Shown: in pieces, positions 46,701 to 55,580 of the stretch | How positions within the stretch are numbered: the stretch's first letter is position 1 | Layout: each line of letters starts with the position of its first letter | Assembly: GCA_023251515.1 (NCBI GenBank) | Contig: JAHEYQ010000004.1 | Coordinates: 1-64,000 of the forward strand | Direction: 5' to 3' | Source: Bacteroidales bacterium | GTDB taxonomy: Bacteria > Bacteroidota > Bacteroidia > Bacteroidales > JACABE01 | DNA length: 64,000 bases | Notes under the pieces: generated by a model | What the model was told of the DNA's origin: nothing | Databases searched by the model: none | Seen by the model: only the letters and a program-made list of their open reading frames with translations | Translations under genes and position numbers: made by a program

Positions 46701-49292
46701 AAGCATACGGTCGTTATTAGCATTCTGAGGAACACTAACTCCGGCATAAGTCTGATAAGGATAATAAGGCAAAGTAAATCTGTCAACGCTGAAATCGCCG
46801 CCATTTTCGAAAACCGTAGTTTCAAAATTGGCTTTCAGCATACCCGGTGCAGCTGAAGAAATATTGATATCAGGTGTTATTGTAGCTTTACCGCTTGCAT
46901 CCAGTTCACCGCTAAATATGGTCTGATTTTCGGAAGAAAAACCTGATGCAGGGTTATCGAAAATAAAATTCGGATATTTTTTAAAAGTAATTGAAGACTT
47001 TGTAAGTGTTAGATTTACGGTTGCTTTCAGATTTTTTGCTATTGCTCCGGTAAGCCATCTGGCTTCCAGATTTCCGACAGCTTTATCATCTTTTGCCAAA
47101 AATTCTTTTGCAAACCCAAAATTGATTTTTAATCGGTTAGGTTTTACAGTCTCAATTTTTAATGGTTTCTGAAATTCAACACCACCTACTTTCACTTTGG
47201 CTTGCCAGTTTCCGGTTGGAGCATTGCGTTCGGTGTTGGTTCTGAAATCGTAAAAGCCGTTTATTCCGTTGGTTCTCACCATTCGCTTTACAATTTGTCC
47301 GTTAGGGTTTACCAAATCCAAAGAAACCGGATGACCCTCGGGCATTACTTTCTCTTTATCTTCCAAAATAAAGGTCAGATACAGTGAATCTCCCGGTCGC
47401 CAAACGCCGCGTTCGCCATAAATAAAACCTTTCAAACCTTTCTGAACAGTTTCGCCGCTTACATCAAACATACTGAGCGATAAAGCAGAACCTTCCACCA
47501 TTTTCAGGTAGCCACGCTGATTATCTTTTTTCGCAATTACCACAAAGGGTCTGCGTTTCAGCTTAATTTCGGCCATACCATCGCTATTAGTTGATGTACT
47601 TCCAAGCATTTGTTGCTGATAATCGTAAAACTCAAGTTTTACATCCGAAAGTGGTTTGGTAGAGACCAAATCAGTTACATAAAGATTATAATTTCCATTG
47701 GCTCCTGCTTTGGAAATAATTCCCAAATCGGATGCCAACACATTGCGAACAATAGATTTTTCGTAGTAATATGATTTGTTACATGGATTTTCACGTTGAT
47801 CCCAATCATAATCGTAATAACCATCTTCATCATAATACTCACCATAATAATAATTATCATAATACCAGCCATCTTCATCATTATTATCATCATTCCACGA
47901 AACCAGATCTACATCATCTTCTTCTGTTTCCCCTTCACATTTATAGGTCGAATATTTTTTCTTAAAACTTATTTTTACCGAATAAATTGCTCCCTGTTCG
48001 GGCTTTATAAGTTGCGTTAAATCAATAGAAAACCTATTCCATTTATTATAATTTACTACATTATTCAAAGGAATAGTTTTTTTCAAAACGGTTCTGCCCA
48101 CTCTTGCCAACTGATCCTGACCAGTTAAATCGTTAACCTGCAAAAATTGTATAATATTATTTTCATATATTCTTACAACCTTAATATCAACTGCTTTAAG
48201 ATTAACTGCTTCGAAAGGCAAGAGTAAACCGTTGGACGATGGCATTATAACACCATTCCCAATAAATCTTACACTTGGTTTCAAATCTTCGAATGTTATT
48301 TCTTTTGAAACGGTAAGGTTCAAACTTTCGTTATTGCTATTGCGGATAGTTGGTTCAAACGTTAATGTGGATGTTCCTGTTTTTTTTGCAGGCATAAATA
48401 TTTTCAATTCATTATCTTCAACAGTATAGCGCAAATCCATTGAGGAAGCCAGTTTTATCAATCCTTCCAGATTCTGGTTTTCCTGTAAAGGATCGGAAAA
48501 TTGTGCCAGGATGTATTGCTCAGGACTTTGAACCATTTTTACATTTAATAACTTAAATTCGCCAAGATATGGAATTTCAACATCCTGTTCTCCTTTGGTT
48601 TTTGCTTGAATGGCTTTGCCTTTATAACTTAGTGTTACATAGCTTTTTTTGTTGCCACGCATTACTGAATCTATCTGAAAATAATGAGTTTTATTTGCCG
48701 CATCATGCACCCATGTAATTTTCAGATTTTTATCATTTTGTGTTGCTGTAAGTACTTTTTCAACATCTTTATCAACTACAACATCGGCAGTAAGTATTTT
48801 ACCATAGAGTTTTTCGCGGCTCAAATCGCTCTTATTGTATGCCTTATGATTGTCGATAATAACTTCATAATCCTGTTGCATAGTTTGAAACTGAAATTCA
48901 AGGGTTTTTAAAGAGTCGGGAACCTTTATCAGTTTCGAAAGATAAAATTCTGCTTCGTAAAATTTCTTAGGCGGAAGTTTTTCATCAGGACGAAATTCAA
49001 TGGTACGACTATCAACCCAATAAGCTTTACCTTTAATATTTGGCGAAAAACTGAATAATTTCTCAGTAACTTCCTGATTAAACAAAGCCGAATCGGCATA
49101 ATCATTCGCAAGCCTCACTTTTATGGAAGTGTGGGTAGAAACTACACCCGTGGTAAAAGCCTGCACATACTCTTTGAAGGCCGGATTTACGGGTTTGAAC
49201 TGATGTTTTTGAAACGCAACTTTGTAAATTACAAAGGCAAGAACCAACACAGCAATTGCTGTTACACCGATAGTTATAAATCTTTTTTTCAT
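43725..49292 (-). CDS. Bacterial alpha-2-macroglobulin (thioester protease-trap-like protein)
   Basis: A giant 1855-residue periplasmic or inner-membrane-anchored protein that in other bacteria traps attacking proteases. An N-terminal helix (FITIGVTAIAVLVLAFVIY) anchors it. MG-type domains follow, including PSVRFIGNGVIMPSSNG and the A2M signature GVWRPGDSLYLTFILEDKE. The thioester motif GCIEQ is intact near residue 1400, in YPHGCIEQTTSS, followed by the TED helical domain with NGGMGYW and a receptor-like domain. Residues about 445-510 form an unusual Asp/Glu/Tyr-rich insert. In E. coli its homologue is encoded beside pbpC; here pbpC is 12 kb away. It is monocistronic. Confidence 0.93.
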   Translation of the reverse strand: MKKRFITIGVTAIAVLVLAFVIYKVAFQKHQFKPVNPAFKEYVQAFTTGVVSTHTSIKVRLANDYADSALFNQEVTEKLFSFSPNIKGKAYWVDSRTIEFRPDEKLPPKKFYEAEFYLSKLIKVPDSLKTLEFQFQTMQQDYEVIIDNHKAYNKSDLSREKLYGKILTADVVVDKDVEKVLTATQNDKNLKITWVHDAANKTHYFQIDSVMRGNKKSYVTLSYKGKAIQAKTKGEQDVEIPYLGEFKLLNVKMVQSPEQYILAQFSDPLQENQNLEGLIKLASSMDLRYTVEDNELKIFMPAKKTGTSTLTFEPTIRNSNNESLNLTVSKEITFEDLKPSVRFIGNGVIMPSSNGLLLPFEAVNLKAVDIKVVRIYENNIIQFLQVNDLTGQDQLARVGRTVLKKTIPLNNVVNYNKWNRFSIDLTQLIKPEQGAIYSVKISFKKKYSTYKCEGETEEDDVDLVSWNDDNNDEDGWYYDNYYYGEYYDEDGYYDYDWDQRENPCNKSYYYEKSIVRNVLASDLGIISKAGANGNYNLYVTDLVSTKPLSDVKLEFYDYQQQMLGSTSTNSDGMAEIKLKRRPFVVIAKKDNQRGYLKMVEGSALSLSMFDVSGETVQKGLKGFIYGERGVWRPGDSLYLTFILEDKEKVMPEGHPVSLDLVNPNGQIVKRMVRTNGINGFYDFRTNTERNAPTGNWQAKVKVGGVEFQKPLKIETVKPNRLKINFGFAKEFLAKDDKAVGNLEARWLTGAIAKNLKATVNLTLTKSSITFKKYPNFIFDNPASGFSSENQTIFSGELDASGKATITPDINISSAAPGMLKANFETTVFENGGDFSVDRFTLPYYPYQTYAGVSVPQNANNDRMLYTEKKYAINLLNLDFKGNIVPSNKLKVELYKLEWRWWWDNSESGSQADFISTSYSQLKDTATISTSGGRANYALYVNRENWGRYLIKVTDLKSGHSCGKVVYVDWYGYSRSQDGEKQAATMLTFSADKEKYNVGEKVKISIPTSADGRALLTLETGSKVLKSFWIPTKQGTTEFVFDVTADMAPNCYAYVTLIQPHAQTVNDLPIRLYGVIPILVEDPNTHLEPQIIMKDVLLPEQNASITVKEQKGKAMTYTLAIVDEGLLDLTRFKTPNPWASFYAREALGIKTWDLFDMVMGAYSGELQRILSIGGDGEGLNKGSLKANRFPPMVKFLGPFQLGKGQSKTHTFKMPQYIGSVRVMVVAGDNGKYGSAEKAVAVRKPLMVLGTMPRVVGPGETVKLPVSVFAMENFVKSVKVQIIADNMFTVNGGNSRNLTFKMPSDEMVNFELKVKELVGVGKIKIIASSGNQKAVHDIEIDVRNPNPKVVDVYEGIIQPGKTWNTSYNLIGMQGSNKGVLEISSMPPLNLEKRLSYLIEYPHGCIEQTTSSVFPQLYLADLVELTANQKTRTEQNIKAAIQRLKSFQLANGGMGYWQGAQYADDWGTNYAGHFMIEAELKGYQLPLGFISAWKKFQKQKAISWSVNASYYNDDLVQAYRLYSLALAKAPELGAMNKLYESSTLSLAARWRLAAAYQIAGNTEIAKKLIANAIYFIKPYRELWYTYGSDVRDKAMIIETLSLMNQKTKAAQLIKDISAQLCKNEWMSTQTTAYSLIAISKFIGNTSGAGINVSYKIDNAQLTALQSKKSITKTDLNILATAKRGKATVSNNGSNLLYARIITQGIPVNGDKSGAQNDLRMNVSYKTPGGLAINPQKLEQGTNFVVEVTVTNPGNRGIYRQMALSQIFPSGWEIFNTRMSEFAAQSTATASNFTYQDIRDDRVYTYFDLNPNQSKTFKIMLNPSYLGRFYLPTLYCEAMYDNSINARIPGMWVEVISGK

Positions 49293-49409
49293 TGTAATTG
49301 AATGGATTATTGTTTAGATTTTCACGATAACGAAAGTAGTAAATAAATTGTTATGTAGTTATGAAAATATTTTTTTGAGGAGGAAAAATATTTCAAAATT
49401 TTGGGAATA

Positions 49410-49452
49410 AAAAAAGAGCCACTTCGCATTAGGAGTTGAAGCAGCCCTCTTT
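49410..49452 (-). terminator. Terminator of T9SS protein gene
   Basis: AAAGAG with CTTC pairs with GAAG and CTCTTT, with a short internal loop; on the minus strand it runs into a U7 tract. It would end transcription of the gene at 49521. Confidence 0.65.
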
Positions 49453-49520
49453 ACAACAAATTATGGGTATTACTTTTATATTGACACTTTTACATTCAAC
49501 TTGGTTGTACCATTAAAGAG

Positions 49521-51902
49521 TTATTTTGTTATAATTATTTTTCCTGTTAAGGCCGAATTTCCACAATTAAATTGATAAAAATATAGTCCTTTAGTCATAT
49601 CACTTACATCTATTTCATATTTATAGTCGCCGGCTTTCTGCTGAATGTTAAGGATTGATTTTATACATCTTCCTTCAATATCCATCAATTTTAATTCTAC
49701 AACATCCGTTTTATCTATTGCATATCTGAAAAATAATTTATCGCTTGCCGGATTAGGATAAACCTCAAAATCAGTCTTAACAAAAGCATCATCCAAACCT
49801 GTAAATCCTACATATATGGTATTGGATTGCGCAGAAGTATTACTATTGATAGTAACCTTGCAATAATAATGACCGGTTTGAGATGCTGTATAAGTTTGCG
49901 AATTAGCTCCTTGAATGGCATTGTTCTCGAAATACCACTGATTACCTGTTGTATAACCCGATTGTAATGTGTGATTTGCATTAAGATTAATTATTGGTGG
50001 CGGTGGTGTTGTAAACACATATATCGGGAATACTGATGTAGGAGTTACTCCACAAGGGGTAATAATTTTGCAGGTAATATTGCCTGATTGGACATTGTTT
50101 GCAAAATGAACAGTTATAAAGTTATCATGAACGGAATCGAGAAAAGCACCCGGAGGCAAGGTCCATACATATTGACTACCTGGACTATTAATACTTGCCT
50201 GATAAATTACATTTGATTGCCCAATTACAATAGTATCATCACCATTTATATTAAAAGGTTGAATTGAAGTATTTGCAATTACAATAGTTTTAGTAATTTT
50301 ATTATTAAAAGCATAAGAATCATTTGCAAGATTTGTATATGCTGATATACTAAAAGTTGAACCCGCGGGAACTGTAAAAGGAATTAAAAAAGTTAATGAA
50401 GCTGTATCTCCGTAGTTTAATGGATTTCCAGTCCAAGTTGCAGTAACAGGAGTTAAACTACCTCTTTGATATGCTACAGGTATAGAACTTAAGGGTGTAA
50501 GTCCGAAATTTTTAATAATTACTTTTGGATATATAACATTTCCAGTACAAACAATATCAGCAGGATTAATAATATCAATAACTCCTACATCTAATAAGCT
50601 TAAAATTGGATCTATACAAATATGTGTGGTGTCATTCATAGTTACAATATCATTGGCTAATTCTGTCGAAAAAAATATACAAAAACTATTAGTAGGACAA
50701 ATAAAATATTGTGGAAATGTATAGTTAACTGTGCTATTAGGGGCAATATTCAAATTACAAATTGCATTTCCGATTAATTGACTATTTACTTTATAACGCA
50801 CAGGAACAGATGTTAATAGCTGAGTACCAAAATTTTTAATTTTTATTTGTGGATAAATTGTATCGCCTGCTAATGCTGTTACAGGATGTATAATTTGAAC
50901 CACTCCTGCATCAAATGTCTGAGTGATTGGTATAATTTTTAAGCTACTATCATTAAACCAATTTTGATCACCTGTTAAAAAAGTATAAGCTTCAAAATGG
51001 AGTTCAGGAGATGAAGATACCTGAAATTTCTGATTAAATGTAAAAATTGCTGTACTATTCTGAGGTAAATTTCCTGTCCATATTTCTGTAACAAATGGAC
51101 CCCAATCATTAGCCCTGTAACCAATTTCAATACTTGTAAGGGTATTTGTACCATAGTTTTTGAATCTTACTACCGGTGCAACGGAGTCTCCTGAAATTAC
51201 TGAGTTTAAAGGTGTTAAGACTTCAACAACTCCAGCATCTTTATAGGGATTAGCTACAACTACCGTTTTACATAAAGTATCATTTGCAGAATTATTATCC
51301 GTATTCATCAGAAATGCACAAAATGTAAAATTTGAAGATGGTGTAGTAAATCCACTCAAATTAAAATAATTTGTGGCATTTGGCAACAAATCATAAGCAT
51401 AAAAAAATTGGGTAAATAATTGTCCATTTATTTTATACCCAAAATGGATTCCAGAAACAGTATCTGAAGTAAAATTCTTAACTTTGACTACTGGAATAGT
51501 TTGCAAACCAGAAATAAAACTTGTATCTCCGGGATTTATTATTTCAAGAATTCCCAAATCAGGGGCAACATTACAAATATTGAAATTAGCTGATTTATAA
51601 ACCCATCCGAAAGTAGTAACGGTATCATAATGCATCACATTATTACAATCGTAAGTTATGATATAGTATTTTACGGGTGTAGTTGCAGCATTATAAACAG
51701 AATCGTTAAACTGTCCATAAACATTTGTATAATACGTTTGAATAAAACCGGCACTATCTGTAATAATTACCGGATGTGAAGCAATTGACAGACCTGTCTG
51801 ACTGTTGTTTACCTGTACCTGAATTTGTGCTACTGTAAAGGCATTTACTTTTATACTTCCAAGTAATGCCAACAAAATGATTAGTAAAATTTTCTTTTTC
51901 AT
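49521..51902 (-). CDS. T9SS sorting-domain protein with four CARDB-like repeats
   Basis: A 793-residue exported protein. After a Sec signal (IILLALLGSIKVNAF) there is a small beta-domain of carboxypeptidase-regulatory type (ASHPVIITDSAGFIQTYYTN), then four repeats of about 100 residues (roughly 118-545), each opening with D-G-V-EI-NP and containing KNFG or KNYGT, which resemble CARDB adhesion domains. An Ig-like region follows, then a T9SS type A sorting domain (FEVYPNPASDKLFFRY to LTGKIIITK). It is probably a surface or extracellular adhesin-like protein. Its promoter (51942-51971) is nearly identical to that of the nearby ECF sigma gene. Confidence 0.85.
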   Translation of the reverse strand: MKKKILLIILLALLGSIKVNAFTVAQIQVQVNNSQTGLSIASHPVIITDSAGFIQTYYTNVYGQFNDSVYNAATTPVKYYIITYDCNNVMHYDTVTTFGWVYKSANFNICNVAPDLGILEIINPGDTSFISGLQTIPVVKVKNFTSDTVSGIHFGYKINGQLFTQFFYAYDLLPNATNYFNLSGFTTPSSNFTFCAFLMNTDNNSANDTLCKTVVVANPYKDAGVVEVLTPLNSVISGDSVAPVVRFKNYGTNTLTSIEIGYRANDWGPFVTEIWTGNLPQNSTAIFTFNQKFQVSSSPELHFEAYTFLTGDQNWFNDSSLKIIPITQTFDAGVVQIIHPVTALAGDTIYPQIKIKNFGTQLLTSVPVRYKVNSQLIGNAICNLNIAPNSTVNYTFPQYFICPTNSFCIFFSTELANDIVTMNDTTHICIDPILSLLDVGVIDIINPADIVCTGNVIYPKVIIKNFGLTPLSSIPVAYQRGSLTPVTATWTGNPLNYGDTASLTFLIPFTVPAGSTFSISAYTNLANDSYAFNNKITKTIVIANTSIQPFNINGDDTIVIGQSNVIYQASINSPGSQYVWTLPPGAFLDSVHDNFITVHFANNVQSGNITCKIITPCGVTPTSVFPIYVFTTPPPPIINLNANHTLQSGYTTGNQWYFENNAIQGANSQTYTASQTGHYYCKVTINSNTSAQSNTIYVGFTGLDDAFVKTDFEVYPNPASDKLFFRYAIDKTDVVELKLMDIEGRCIKSILNIQQKAGDYKYEIDVSDMTKGLYFYQFNCGNSALTGKIIITK

Positions 51903-51941
51903 TTGATTTAATTTTTTAAATTATAAAAACTATTTTAAACT

Positions 51942-51971
51942 AAGATGCATATATTGCAAAAAGGTTGGAAT
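51942..51971 (-). promoter_or_regulatory. Candidate ECF promoter C
   Basis: The minus strand reads ATTCCAACCTTTT, ten bases, GCATCTT. This 13 + 7 nt pattern with the same N10 occurs also at 55473-55502 before the ECF sigma gene. It lies 40 bp before the CARDB-like T9SS gene. Confidence 0.6.
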
Positions 51972-51977
51972 TAATTT

Positions 51978-53477
51978 TTAAATTTTTATTAGTTTTTTAT
52001 TAATCATTTGTTTTCCATCAGATATTTTCAAGGTATAATATCCCGGTTTCAAATCTTTAATATCCATCTGTATGTGTTGATTTCCATTATCAATAAAAAC
52101 ATCCTTTTGAATTATAACTTGCCCTAACTGATTACAAACTGCCAATTTTATTTTCGAAAAATCTCGTAATGAAAAATCAATATTAATTAAATCATTAGCT
52201 GGATTTGGATAGATATTGCCTATCATATTTTCAAGCTTTAATTCACCGTCCACTGCCAGTAAAATTGAATTATCTCTTATTTCGAAATTAAAATCGGTTA
52301 CATGTGGATTTGAACTGTTTAGCGTTACTATACCCGGAGTACAGATTTTTCCGGCAAGTTCAACAAAAACTTTATAAGTTCCAAAAGCCAGATCGTAAAA
52401 ACTATAATCACCCACCAAATCTGGTTTATTTAGTTTAAGCACCTGATTGTTTTGATTAATCAGGAAAATATCGATGTTTTTCAATAAAGATTTATTGTGC
52501 TTTGCATCATTAATCATCATGGTTCCTGATATATAAGCAATACCACTTGCCTGATTTGGGACGAAGTTTATCAACTGCAAATTATAGGAAGTTGTATCAG
52601 TTACAGGAAGTACCGGAGGCGAATTCAACCATGAGTACAAAGTATCAAAATAAGTGGGTATGTAATAATTAGCTGTATTTGAAAAATGTGAAAATTCAGC
52701 TTTTAAGATATAGGCTGGATAATTTATTGGAAAGCTCGTAAATTGGTAATTTCCCAGATTGTCAACATAAGCAGTATCAACCGGCACACAGCTCCCAATC
52801 GGATTATTAATGCCATAAAGAGTAACCCATGAATTAGCTATAACAGTATCATTTCCGGTAACTCTTCCTCTTATTTTCGGATTGGTATCGGTTACCATTA
52901 TGGTTTGTAAAGATTGGTAAAAGCATGAATCGTTGGGATAGTAGGTTTTGGTATTAAGTGTTACCTGATAATAATTTGCAGAAGTTGCCGGCTGAGCATA
53001 AGTATGAGAAACACTCTGACCAGTAGCTGTCTGTCCATCTCCAAAATTCCAGTAGTACAAAGTAGGATAAGAGCTTGCATTACTTCCTGTAAAATTAAAT
53101 TGTATATTACTCTGCTTTATATAACTAAACCCATTCTGGCAATTCATCTGGACTAAATAACAGATTGAAAAATTAATCGTATTTACCGGATTCATTGCAC
53201 TTGCATTTCCCGAATGAATTATATTATTACAATCTTTAACAGAAACTACATAATTCTGACTAACAGAAACATTGGATATTACCAAAGTATAATATCCATT
53301 TGATCCTGTTGTAATACTATCGTTATAGTACAAATTATCAGTAATATAAATTTTACATCCCGAAATACCCGAACCATTGGCAATATTTGTTACCAAACCC
53401 TGTATCTGCAACGTACTGTAAGCGTAAGCAGCAATATTTCCCCACAATAAAAATATCAAAAAGATATATTTCTTCAT
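51978..53477 (-). CDS. T9SS sorting-domain protein with PKD domain
   Basis: A 499-residue exported protein. After a Sec signal (FLIFLLWGNIAAYAY) there is a carboxypeptidase-regulatory-like beta-domain (GSGISGCKIYITDNLYYNDS), a PKD domain (residues about 140-195, with the signature YWNFGDGQTATGQSVSHTY), a second regulatory-like domain and the C-terminal T9SS type A signal (IGNIYPNPANDLINIDFS to NKKLIKI). Probably a surface structural or adhesive protein. It lies just upstream of the CARDB-like T9SS gene and downstream of the sigma/anti-sigma pair; a weaker ECF-like motif (AACTTATA-N9-GTATC) is at 53506-53527. Confidence 0.85.
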   Translation of the reverse strand: MKKYIFLIFLLWGNIAAYAYSTLQIQGLVTNIANGSGISGCKIYITDNLYYNDSITTGSNGYYTLVISNVSVSQNYVVSVKDCNNIIHSGNASAMNPVNTINFSICYLVQMNCQNGFSYIKQSNIQFNFTGSNASSYPTLYYWNFGDGQTATGQSVSHTYAQPATSANYYQVTLNTKTYYPNDSCFYQSLQTIMVTDTNPKIRGRVTGNDTVIANSWVTLYGINNPIGSCVPVDTAYVDNLGNYQFTSFPINYPAYILKAEFSHFSNTANYYIPTYFDTLYSWLNSPPVLPVTDTTSYNLQLINFVPNQASGIAYISGTMMINDAKHNKSLLKNIDIFLINQNNQVLKLNKPDLVGDYSFYDLAFGTYKVFVELAGKICTPGIVTLNSSNPHVTDFNFEIRDNSILLAVDGELKLENMIGNIYPNPANDLINIDFSLRDFSKIKLAVCNQLGQVIIQKDVFIDNGNQHIQMDIKDLKPGYYTLKISDGKQMINKKLIKI

Positions 53478-53533
53478 ATAAAATTTTCCTTTAATTTATT
53501 TATTTGATACGTATTCATCTATAAGTTAATATT

Positions 53534-54907
53534 TTAAAATTTATAAATTAAACCACTTCCTACACCATACAAAATATAATTCTGTTTTACCGGATAATAA
53601 GCATCTTTAAAAATGCTTCCCAAATTGTATTTAACATCAGGACTTATAAAAACACTCCATTTCCTGCTGATATTATATCTGAGCGAAAGTCTAAATAAAT
53701 AATTAAGCATAACCTGATTAAAATAAGCTGATTTTTCATTATTTAAAACAATTACCGAACGAGTATCAGTTGCCAGAATTTCGGCATCAGATTTTAATAG
53801 CAATCCCACTGAAATCCCTGTTGAAACTTCAAGTATAAAAGGATTAATATCAAATTTTTTCCCAATTAAAAATGGTATTTCAATATATTTGTAAGTATTA
53901 TTCTTCTGGAAACGATATTTTTGTAAATAATGAGTAGTGTCGTGAGTTACATACCAAATGGTATCAATATGCCATGCCCCCGGCGGATTTATTGAATCTT
54001 TTACATAATACAAACTATCGCGATGAAACCAATTATCTATAACATTAAACTTCATTTCAGAAGTTTGAATATCCATCTTTTCGCCATATTTCTGATACTG
54101 AAATCCACTTTGTACAAAGAAATTATTAAAATTATATCTGATACCAAAATAAGGTGAGAAATTTGATATTGGAACTTCACCGTTTTCTCTGATTTTTACC
54201 AGATTATCAAACTCCTTATTTGCAGAAAGCTTTTTATCAACAAAGTAAAAGTTTCCTCCCGCAATTAATTCAAATCTATTGATTATCCTGTTTTTATATT
54301 CTTTTTTAATCAAGCCATCAGCACTTGCCATTTCATCAACAAGCTTAAGGTTTTCGGCTTTCTTTTCTGTTGCGTTTTCAACAACTTTAGTTAATACTTT
54401 ATCTTGCTTTGATTCAATCGACTCATTCGATTCTGCGTTTACAAATGATTCATCTCTAGAAATTTGAACATCATAATTTTTTGATTCAAATATTTTAGCA
54501 TCTGCATTTTCAGCATTTTCAGCTGACACTATTAATACTTGCGATATTTTATTTATTTTTTGAAAATTACCTTTTTTCTCTTCCTTTTTCGAAACAGTTT
54601 TTATCTCATTTATTTTTGAAACTATTTCATTTTCATTTTTTAATTGAGTTTTAGTATTGATTTTATCCCTGATCGCATATGAATTATTAAGCGTTTCTCT
54701 ATCAGAAGAAACAGGCAAAAAATTATATATTGCCCAAATAGAACCTGAAATGAATAACAATGCTAAAACAGATAAACTCCATTTTAAATATTGATAATAA
54801 GCCAATGTGCCAAAAATTTTCTTTTTGACTTTATCAGAAGGCAATTCGCTGCGATAGTCAGCCAACGACTTCTTAAACAATTCGTCAATTTTGTGTGTCT
54901 CCTTCAT
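53534..54907 (-). CDS. Anti-sigma-like protein fused to outer-membrane-type beta-barrel domain
   Basis: A 457-residue protein with an unusual layout: an N-terminal cytoplasmic helix resembling anti-sigma regions (KIDELFKKSLADYRSELPSDKV), one membrane helix (LKWSLSVLALLFISGSIWAIY, about 38-58), a long Lys/Glu-rich linker (about 75-205), and a C-terminal region (about 210-457) of beta strands like an outer-membrane beta-barrel: FELIAGGNFYFVDKKL, FSPYFGIRYNFNNFFVQSGF and LSLRYNISRKWSVFISPDVK. The gene overlaps the sigma gene by 4 bp. It may link outer-membrane state directly to sigma control across the periplasm. The layout is inferred from sequence only. Confidence 0.75.
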   Translation of the reverse strand: MKETHKIDELFKKSLADYRSELPSDKVKKKIFGTLAYYQYLKWSLSVLALLFISGSIWAIYNFLPVSSDRETLNNSYAIRDKINTKTQLKNENEIVSKINEIKTVSKKEEKKGNFQKINKISQVLIVSAENAENADAKIFESKNYDVQISRDESFVNAESNESIESKQDKVLTKVVENATEKKAENLKLVDEMASADGLIKKEYKNRIINRFELIAGGNFYFVDKKLSANKEFDNLVKIRENGEVPISNFSPYFGIRYNFNNFFVQSGFQYQKYGEKMDIQTSEMKFNVIDNWFHRDSLYYVKDSINPPGAWHIDTIWYVTHDTTHYLQKYRFQKNNTYKYIEIPFLIGKKFDINPFILEVSTGISVGLLLKSDAEILATDTRSVIVLNNEKSAYFNQVMLNYLFRLSLRYNISRKWSVFISPDVKYNLGSIFKDAYYPVKQNYILYGVGSGLIYKF

Positions 54908-55461
54908 ATTGATAATTGATAATCGTTTTTTCGTTTAAATTCTGAAACTGCTTCAGTTAATAATTTCCTGGCTCTTGCTAATTGTGATTTTGATGTTCCT
55001 TCAGTAATCCCTAATTGAGCTGCAATTTCTTTGTGCGAAAAGTCTTCAAATGCAAACATATTAAAAACCGTTCGGCAACCAATTGGTAGATTTTGTATTA
55101 TCTTCATCATTTGATGTGGATCAAAATCTGGATCAAAACATTCATTTTCAAGCAGATTAACTGAATGCACTGAGGTAAATTCAATAAAATTTTCTTTCTT
55201 CTTATGTCTCAAAAAATTGAGTGCTGTATTAACCATTATTCTTTTCATCCAGCCTTCAAAACTACCTTCCTGTCTGAAATGTTTAATATTTTGAAATATT
55301 TTTACAAACCCATCCTGCATCACATCTTCTGCATCGGTTCTATTTCCTGTATATCGAAGGCAAATACCAAACATCAACCCTGCATAAAGCTCATAAAGCT
55401 TATGTTGGCCACTCCTCTTTTCGTTGAGGCATGCTGCTATGATGCTATCGATTTCCTTCAT
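54904..55461 (-). CDS. ECF RNA polymerase sigma factor
   Basis: A 185-residue alternative sigma factor. Region 2 is visible in KLYELYAGLMFGICLRYTGN, AEDVMQDGFVKIFQNI and GWMKRIMVNTALNFLR; region 4 in FEDFSHKEIAAQLGITEGTS. It overlaps the anti-sigma/barrel gene by 4 bp (ATGA). Directly upstream lies a candidate promoter with a very short leader, which is shared with a T9SS gene 3.5 kb away. It probably controls itself and that gene. Confidence 0.94.
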   Translation of the reverse strand: MKEIDSIIAACLNEKRSGQHKLYELYAGLMFGICLRYTGNRTDAEDVMQDGFVKIFQNIKHFRQEGSFEGWMKRIMVNTALNFLRHKKKENFIEFTSVHSVNLLENECFDPDFDPHQMMKIIQNLPIGCRTVFNMFAFEDFSHKEIAAQLGITEGTSKSQLARARKLLTEAVSEFKRKNDYQLSI

Positions 55462-55472
55462 TAGATATTAAA

Positions 55473-55502
55473 AAGATGCAATTATATTGAAAAGGTTGGA
55501 AT
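55473..55502 (-). promoter_or_regulatory. Candidate ECF promoter B
   Basis: The minus strand reads ATTCCAACCTTTT, ten bases, GCATCTT, the same as at 51942-51971. The start codon at 55461 is only 12 bp from the -10-like block, so the message would be nearly leaderless. Confidence 0.6.
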
Positions 55503-55580
55503 CTGCTGAATAAAAAAATATAACAAAAAACTCAAATACAAGTAACAAACATTGTATCATGTATTTATATTTTTTTATTT

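Noticed and set aside
47675..48020. Open frames in the His-, Asn- and Ile-rich frames opposite or beside the alpha-2-macroglobulin insert
   Set aside because: They are antisense or frame-shifted shadows of the low-complexity Asp/Tyr-rich coding region.
53506..53527. Sixth ECF promoter (AACTTATA-N9-GTATC) before the PKD T9SS protein
   Set aside because: The spacing is one base shorter than the others and the bases differ; evidence too weak to call.
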